Assembly (NCBI GenBank): GCA_000818945.1
Contig: KN805375.1
Span: forward strand, 257,788 to 321,787
DNA: 64,000 nucleotides
Direction: 5' to 3'
From: Schizochytrium sp. CCTCC M209059
Taxonomy: Eukaryota > Sar > Bigyra > Thraustochytrida > Thraustochytriidae
The notes under the pieces are model-generated. The model did no database searches and was not told the origin of the DNA. It worked only from the letters and a program-made list of their open reading frames with translations. Position numbers and translations under genes: made by a program. This document shows positions 58,732-64,000 of this stretch, piece by piece; the stretch's first letter is position 1, and the number at the start of each line of letters is the position of its first letter.

Positions 58732-59682
58732 CTATCTACGCCGCCTGGCACGCTCACTTGGCTGCCATATAATGCGATGCTCGCCCTTTCCCTCGGGTAA
58801 GGTAATCGTGCCAAGATTTTCCCACCTCGTGAGCTTGAGCGCATCTTCGCGTCGGATAAGGATCGCCGGAATGCGAACACTTCGCCAGGAGGACGCCAAG
58901 TCCTGGTGCGCGAACCCAAGGGAAAGTCGATCGGCAGGGCGCTGGCCGAGAAATGGGCCACAATAAAAGTTTTCGTCGCAGCCATCTTCTTCATCAACGA
59001 TGATGGCTGCCGAGGCGCCCGCTTCCTGGACGCGGAGGACCTTCTCCAAGAGGGTGACGCCCCCTCCGCGATACACGAGAGTCAGACGGTCCTTGACTTG
59101 GTGGCCGTTGATGATGGCCTCACGAGCGTCATTGGGCACTGCGATCGCAAGCCGTCCATCTACGTGATATTTGACCGGGCCGTGATGCGCATCCCAGCTG
59201 TCGATGAAAGATCCTGTCTCATGAGCGTCCATACAATCGACGCAAAATGTCAGACCTTCCGCAAACATGAGGGAAAGCTGCAGCCCGGGAATATAACATC
59301 GCTGACGCTCTCCTGCGTCAACGCCTTTTGCGCTCGGAGGGTGGTGATCACTCTCTATACTTTTACACACCATCTCTTTCTCGAGTGACTTGCGCCTTTC
59401 CTTATTCTTCTCGTCCTCGGTCATTTCCGCGTGCCGCTGTCGGGCTTCAAAGTCTGCGCGTTCTTCCTTGTTTAAAAACGCAGGTTTGAATGGCTTTCGC
59501 GTGCCCCCAAGTGCTTCTGGATGAAAAGAACTGCCCGGCATTCTCCTTGGCTTGGCCTCCGCGATCATGACAGCAACATCAGAGAGACAGACGAGCGACC
59601 AGAGTACCAAGAGCACGCGCATCGACATGATTCTGGCTCCGCAAGATCGACCTCGTCGCGAGACAGCCCTGCGTCGCTTCAT
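58732..59682 (-). CDS. Secreted protease-associated (PA) domain protein, PRADC1-like
   Basis: 316 aa from the first ATG. A hydrophobic signal sequence, MRVLLVLWSLVCLSDVAVMI, begins at residue 21; Met19 (59628) is a possible alternative start. A charged stretch (about 70-105, KEERADFEARQRHAEMTEDE) precedes the PA domain at about 175-300, marked by INGHQVKDRLTLVYRGGGVT, VQEAGASAAIIVDEEDG and VRIPAILIRREDALKL. This order, with Arg-Gly-Gly in the first half and IPAILI in the second, matches PRADC1 and other single PA-domain secreted proteins, which have no protease of their own. Several cysteines (MVCKS, RCY, FCVDC, GCDENFYC) may form disulfides. Expected location: secretory pathway, lumen or outside. 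Confidence 0.8.
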   Translation of the reverse strand: MKRRRAVSRRGRSCGARIMSMRVLLVLWSLVCLSDVAVMIAEAKPRRMPGSSFHPEALGGTRKPFKPAFLNKEERADFEARQRHAEMTEDEKNKERRKSLEKEMVCKSIESDHHPPSAKGVDAGERQRCYIPGLQLSLMFAEGLTFCVDCMDAHETGSFIDSWDAHHGPVKYHVDGRLAIAVPNDAREAIINGHQVKDRLTLVYRGGGVTLLEKVLRVQEAGASAAIIVDEEDGCDENFYCGPFLGQRPADRLSLGFAHQDLASSWRSVRIPAILIRREDALKLTRWENLGTITLPEGKGEHRIIWQPSERARRRR

Positions 59683-60195
59683 CGTCTTTACGGTGTTGAC
59701 TCGCCCTTTTATTGCAAGGCATGCAACGCGACCAACTCAGCTTTGCGCAAGCGGCGGACGCGTAGCCAGTATGTATGTGTGCGTGCCACCCCACCCCCAA
59801 GTGGGTGTGCACCCTCTGCTTAAACAACAATAAGTAAATCAGATATCCATCGCTATCACTTGTCTGCTCATAACATCGAATCATCCACTCACGAGCCACA
59901 TCATTTTTGATGGCTTCGCTTGGTAGAAAAGCTAGCCGAAGTCCAGATGATGATTACGATGATGATGATCGATGGCGAACCCAACGGCTAGATGTCTATG
60001 CTAACTCTCTCTCTCTCTCTCTCTCTCTGCGCCTCTTGTGCTTCTTTTCCCTATCATCCTTTGGCTGGGGGCTTGCGCATTTGCACGAAAATCAGGGACC
60101 CTCGCCCGATCGCACCGCGTACACGCCCCGGTGCGTGAGGGCTTTCATTCGATAGTCTAAGCTGAACGTGTTGCGTGCATCGGACGCGCGCGCCA
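59683..60195. promoter_or_regulatory. Divergent 5' region, PA-domain gene / CCDC191-like gene
   Basis: About 510 bp between two divergent starts. It contains a GATGAT cluster at about 59945-59972 and a (CT)n tract at 60005-60029. No gene is seen. Confidence 0.55.
60005..60029. repeat. (CT)n microsatellite
   Basis: Uninterrupted ct dinucleotides in the divergent promoter. Confidence 0.95.
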
Positions 60196-62544
60196 ATGGA
60201 GCAGCTTTCGCGCGTCACTGGTGAGACCCGCGCGTCTGGAGATCTCCCGCCCTCAGATTGGCGTCGACTGCGAGAACGATTCGCAAAGAAAGGGGAGCAA
60301 AATGATGCAACGGCGCCCTTGCGTGAGCTGCATTCACGTGAAAAGTATGATCAGGACTCCATCTCAGACGCCTGGCAGAATGACATTGATCAAGTTGCAG
60401 CCCAGCTCGGGTACCCACCACTCGATCGGTGCGATGTACATGATTATCAACAAGACCAGCAGCTACGCGGCCAGGTTTCCAATGTCCTGGACCTTTTGCG
60501 CCAAAGTGACTTGCGTATTAACCACGACGACACCGTGCATGGGGCAGACGAGGAGGAGCGTTCGCTGCTCGCTCAAAGGGCCAAACTCCTCTTTCAAAGG
60601 GAACAGCAGAGAGAGCATGCCACTTCTGAGTATTCTTCCTGGGTCCGCAGGATTGAGCAGAAATTCCATGAAGACGCAGGCAAGGACCGAAGTTCTAGCT
60701 CAATGAGTCGCAAAGCAGACGCAAGGTGGAGACACTCCGAGTCTGAGAATCGCCCACTGCGCATGAACACAGGAAAAACGCCCGCTACGACAACCTCTTT
60801 CGATGCCTACGAGCGCGTTCAGCGGATTGCAATTCGTAAGCTTGAGCCTACGATGGAATGTCATTTTAATAACGATGAAGCATTAGCGAGAACGCTGTCT
60901 GAACGTGCGTCTGCCCCAAATCAAGAAGGAAAACACTCGCTGTTCCAATGGGAGACCGAACATTTTCCTCGAACTCGAGATGAAGTTCCGCATTCCACCT
61001 CAAGATCGCCGCTACAAAGCAGCCGACCTAAAACAAAGCGGGCACCATGGAGGCCTTCGCAATCGCAGAAGACGGGAGTGCTTCGTCTTGAGGCTCGTCG
61101 CGAGCTTCGAGTATTGCGTACAACGTTCGCCAAAATGCTTGCTTTTGCGGAAAAGCAACTTGCCGTTCGTGAAGCATCTCATACGTTAATTTTGTCTCGA
61201 CACTGGCTGCGAGTCCAGTTCCGTCAAAAGAGGAGGTGCTTTCGAAAACTTTCACACCACGCTCGCTTCGTCTCACGTCTGCGCATACAAGCCACGCAGC
61301 GTCGCTTCTTTCGACACTGGGTATCATATGCCAGATGCATGCGCGCAAGCCGAGCAAACGAACGACTCAAGCACGCACGCAAGGAGCGAGTGCGTCTCTT
61401 TATTCAGCACGCAGACATGAGAAGGCATGCTCAGGTCCTAGAAAGAGTCTGGGCGATCTGGAAGGCGCTCGTTCTTCGCCATCGCGCTCGCCGCGCTGAG
61501 ATTCGACTGCAAGAAGCTCGCAAGGAGCAAAAGCGTCGATTTAAGGAGAATCTTCGCCGCGAGCAGCAACAGCGTCAGCAGGTGCAGCACGCGCAAGAGC
61601 AACAACGTCAGCGCGACTATTACGAGCTCGAAAACCAAAAGCGGCGCCAGCAACAGGACCAGCAGCATCATCGTGGTGGGACCAAACACGAAAAGCTTCA
61701 TGAGCAAACTTCAGAGATGATCTCACGCGTGCGAAAGCCACGGCCCCCACCACCTTCGGCTCCACAGGAGGTCTTGGCAATGCAAGATCGCGCCCGCGAG
61801 CGCAAAGCTCGGCGCGAAGAGCTTCGAAAACGACTCGAAGAGCTTGAGCTGATGCGCAGAGAAGAGGCTGCGCAACGGGAATTCGAAAAGAATTTGCAAG
61901 TTGCTGAGGCGCGCGCAGCCAAACTTGCGAAACGGAAACAGGAGATGGTTCGGCGAGAAGAGATCCAAAAGGCACGAGAAAGTCGAGCCCAGCTCTCGGC
62001 CTTGCATTGTGAGCGAGCCAAGCTGTGGTACCACGGACTAAAGCCATGGAAGATTTTGGTACGCATTGCCCAAATAAATTTTGAGAGGGCCCAGACGCAC
62101 TACCGACGTGCTCTCTTGCAACGGCAGCTTTGTCACTGGCACGGAGTGACCCGTTCGATTGCGCTTGTGCGGCGCAAGAGAGAAAAAGCCATGGACAATG
62201 CTGCCGTGCACTTTCGACGTCGCGCACTTTTGCGACTTGGCTGGCGATGCATTGCATTGCGCCACGCGCGTTTGCAGGCCAAGGGTGCTGCAATTCAGTC
62301 GAGTTGGCGAATGTTCTCCCGACACGAGATGTGGAGGAAATGGCAGCTTGCGGTGCAACGCGAACAGCACCGAGGTGACAGTGCTCGTCGGTTTGCCGCC
62401 CGGACGCTCCAAAAGCGCATCTGGTCGCGTTGGGTGTCGTTCGTTCATGGCGTGCGAGAAGCAAGGACGAGAACGGCAGGTAAAAATCAAATCTGGTCAA
62501 GAGTTCGTGATTGGCTTGCAGAGGACGACATTCTCGGTCCATGA
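60196..62544 (+). CDS. CCDC191-like / Sfi1-type repeat coiled-coil protein
   Basis: 782 aa from the first ATG (ccaATGg); a GTG at 60175 only extends the frame. Residues 1-280 are polar. From about 300 the protein is a long basic helix containing Sfi1/CCDC191-like units in which an aromatic or Leu position is followed by WxxW or xxHW: FFRHWVSYARCM, VWAIWKALVLRHRARR, LCHWHGVTRSIAL, RLGWRCIALRHARLQ, MWRKWQLAVQ and IWSRWVSFVHGVR. Between them is a Gln/Arg/Glu-rich coiled coil (about 440-500) and a Pro-rich break (RKPRPPPPSAP). Sfi1-type repeats bind centrin along a helix in spindle poles and basal bodies; CCDC191 is the closest animal family by architecture. A centrosomal or basal-body role is inferred. 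Confidence 0.78.
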   Translation: MEQLSRVTGETRASGDLPPSDWRRLRERFAKKGEQNDATAPLRELHSREKYDQDSISDAWQNDIDQVAAQLGYPPLDRCDVHDYQQDQQLRGQVSNVLDLLRQSDLRINHDDTVHGADEEERSLLAQRAKLLFQREQQREHATSEYSSWVRRIEQKFHEDAGKDRSSSSMSRKADARWRHSESENRPLRMNTGKTPATTTSFDAYERVQRIAIRKLEPTMECHFNNDEALARTLSERASAPNQEGKHSLFQWETEHFPRTRDEVPHSTSRSPLQSSRPKTKRAPWRPSQSQKTGVLRLEARRELRVLRTTFAKMLAFAEKQLAVREASHTLILSRHWLRVQFRQKRRCFRKLSHHARFVSRLRIQATQRRFFRHWVSYARCMRASRANERLKHARKERVRLFIQHADMRRHAQVLERVWAIWKALVLRHRARRAEIRLQEARKEQKRRFKENLRREQQQRQQVQHAQEQQRQRDYYELENQKRRQQQDQQHHRGGTKHEKLHEQTSEMISRVRKPRPPPPSAPQEVLAMQDRARERKARREELRKRLEELELMRREEAAQREFEKNLQVAEARAAKLAKRKQEMVRREEIQKARESRAQLSALHCERAKLWYHGLKPWKILVRIAQINFERAQTHYRRALLQRQLCHWHGVTRSIALVRRKREKAMDNAAVHFRRRALLRLGWRCIALRHARLQAKGAAIQSSWRMFSRHEMWRKWQLAVQREQHRGDSARRFAARTLQKRIWSRWVSFVHGVREARTRTAGKNQIWSRVRDWLAEDDILGP

Positions 62545-62680
62545 ATGATTTTTATTTTTTTGGAGAATGGTGATAGGCGAGCGGGCAAAAATTTATTCAT
62601 TCACAAGATAAAGATAACACAAGAAAAGATACACATTTTTTCAACATCAAGTTAGTCAAATCAGCAAGCTCCATCTATGT

Positions 62681-63300
62681 TTAGGCTTCGTTGCGCGCCT
62701 TTTCAATGAGCTCTCTTCGTCCTATCGGAAATCGATGAATGTTTCTGTGCATCCAGTCATCCGCATCAGCTTCTTCGAATCTGGCGCGGTCAAAAATGAC
62801 TGCGACTACCTGCTCAGTAAGGTCGTCTTCGCGACGGCCCATAAGAAGCGAGACGCCGGGCTTTGCAGATCCGCGGTCCCTCTTTCGATAAAAGGAGTCC
62901 AGCTGGAAGTCTGCGTGGTCCTGGACCTGGACCTTGCCCTTATCGGCGGTGGAGTTGCTTGCAAATCGATACTTGAGTTCTTCACGAGCAGAGGCAATCA
63001 TGGAAGCATCGTGTGCGGCCGCATCTGCTGCACCTTCGCACGAGGCACCGTTTATACCTTGATCCTTGGCTTCGTTCTCGCCCGCTGCAAATGTCGTTTC
63101 TGCGTTGGCCCTGTTCATGAGATCGAGCTTGCAGGCGTCCAAGAGAGCAGATGTGCACGATGCTAGCTCCTCCATACGAGAGACGGACCGTTGGCGCAAA
63201 AGAGGAATCTTCTTTCGCTCCGTCGAAGCATCATCGACTTCTCCTAAAGGAGGCTCAGCTACCTCTGCCACAAGTCGTTCCCTCGATTGCGCATTGCTGA

Positions 63301-63341
<41 letters not shown>

Positions 63342-64000
63342 ACGGTCTCGCGGCGTTTTCTGTTTGTTGGAGACTCACTCCATGTCGCACCGGGGTCGTG
63401 CTTGATCACGCTCTCAATGCCCGGAAAACTGTTCTTCCGTGTAAAGGTGCTCGGCCGGTGCGTGCATTCCTCTGTCTCCTTTTGACTCTGTTGATCGCGG
63501 AGGCGTTGCTCGCGTTCCTTTTTCCGTTTCAGTAAATAATCCTGGCGTTCGATCAAGCTCATGCTTAGAAGATTTGTGGAATCCTGTCGTGGGAGTCGAG
63601 CGCTGCCACCCAGAACTGCGTTTCCAGCTCGCCGAAGCTTTTGTCCAGCGCTCGATCCACCATCCGCTCGAGGTGAAGTTGTGAGGTCTGCTTCGGTTTT
63701 TCGCCGGTCAAGACGTGACGGCCTGACGCGCTGCACGCGTCTCTCGGACTTTTGTCTCCGTACAGCTGCAGATTTCTCGCTCTTGGCGGAAGCACGACCT
63801 TGAGAGCGGCGCGACGAACTTGCTCCTGCGCTTACATTTGTTGCCGGCGAATTTGCCTCGGAGTCACGTCTTTTCGCCATGCTCTGAGGTCCCGATGCAG
63901 TCAATTGCCCTTGACTTGCCGGACTGCTTGGTTCCGTCTGCGTTGCTGCATGACGCGGAGATGGCGTTGCATTGTTTCCGCGACCACTGCTCACTTCGAC
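62681..64000 (-). CDS. Basic, Ser-rich low-complexity protein, 5'-truncated by the window edge
   Basis: The frame is open through the right edge of the window; the GTG at 63994 is not a credible start. About 440 residues are present. The visible N-terminal part is Ser/Arg-rich and disordered, and a basic segment (RRQKSERRVQRVRPSRLDRR) may be nuclear or microtubule-binding. A charged helix, LIERQDYLLKRKKEREQRLR, leads to EECTHRPSTF, reminiscent of the ExCTFxP motif found in several ciliary and flagellar proteins. A poly-Ser run is encoded by a CTG tract. The C-terminal 60 residues (ending DDWMHRNIHRFPIGRRELIE) look folded and could be a conserved domain. Function unknown. Confidence 0.65.
63303..63341 (-). 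repeat. (CTG)13 tract encoding poly-Ser
   Basis: Thirteen ctg triplets on plus; read on minus in the AGC phase they encode Ser. Confidence 0.95.

Noticed and set aside
61541..62542. 333-codon open frame antisense to the CCDC191-like gene
   Set aside because: The plus strand encodes a clear repeat coiled-coil protein; the antisense frame has no motif.

Overview
The window is nuclear DNA from a eukaryotic protist, most probably a thraustochytrid-like (labyrinthulomycete) stramenopile. That placement is inference: most genes are intronless, two reading frames exceed 12 kb without interruption, the standard code is used, starts often have A at -3 and G at +4, and the content mixes peroxisome (PEX6), N-glycan branching (GT54-like) and ciliary (RABL2, CCDC191-like) genes as expected of a heterotroph with a flagellate zoospore. 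No rRNA, tRNA, CRISPR array or intact transposon was recognised. Layout: the left edge holds the 3' part of a WD40-repeat gene (1-1490, +) and a small two-helix membrane protein gene (2302-2745, -). A 7.3 kb stretch (2746-10079) follows with no gene I can support, packed with GC-rich microsatellites. Then come a TMEM242-like gene (-), a GT54/MGAT4-like glycosyltransferase gene (+), and a PX-domain AGC kinase gene (-). 

The centre (20082-45270) is a head-to-head pair of giant genes. The minus-strand gene (4,101 aa) is RNF213-like: it has two tandem AAA modules and an RZ zinc finger, but no RING finger that I can see. The plus-strand gene (about 4,121 aa) is a protein of unknown family with a single P-loop ATPase module near its C-terminus. 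Their 517-bp intergenic region carries three 34-bp tandem repeats with an imperfect inverted-repeat core. This pair is the best candidate for an undescribed system; RNF213 acts in cell-autonomous defence and lipid biology in vertebrates, but a linked role for the partner is only inference. 

The right third (45.3-64 kb) is denser: RABL2 (+), a single-pass probably mitochondrial protein (-), PEX6 with an unexpected C-terminal RBR/Rcat-like zinc module (+), a small membrane protein (-), a 721-aa protein with two similar beta-rich N-terminal repeats (+), a coiled-coil protein (+), a secreted PA-domain (PRADC1-like) protein (-), a CCDC191/Sfi1-like protein (+), and a 5'-truncated basic low-complexity protein (-). 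Convergent 3' ends are separated by short AT-richer spacers, whereas most GC-rich microsatellite blocks lie at gene 5' ends. Many long Arg/Ala/Ser/Cys-rich open frames in these blocks are judged spurious.
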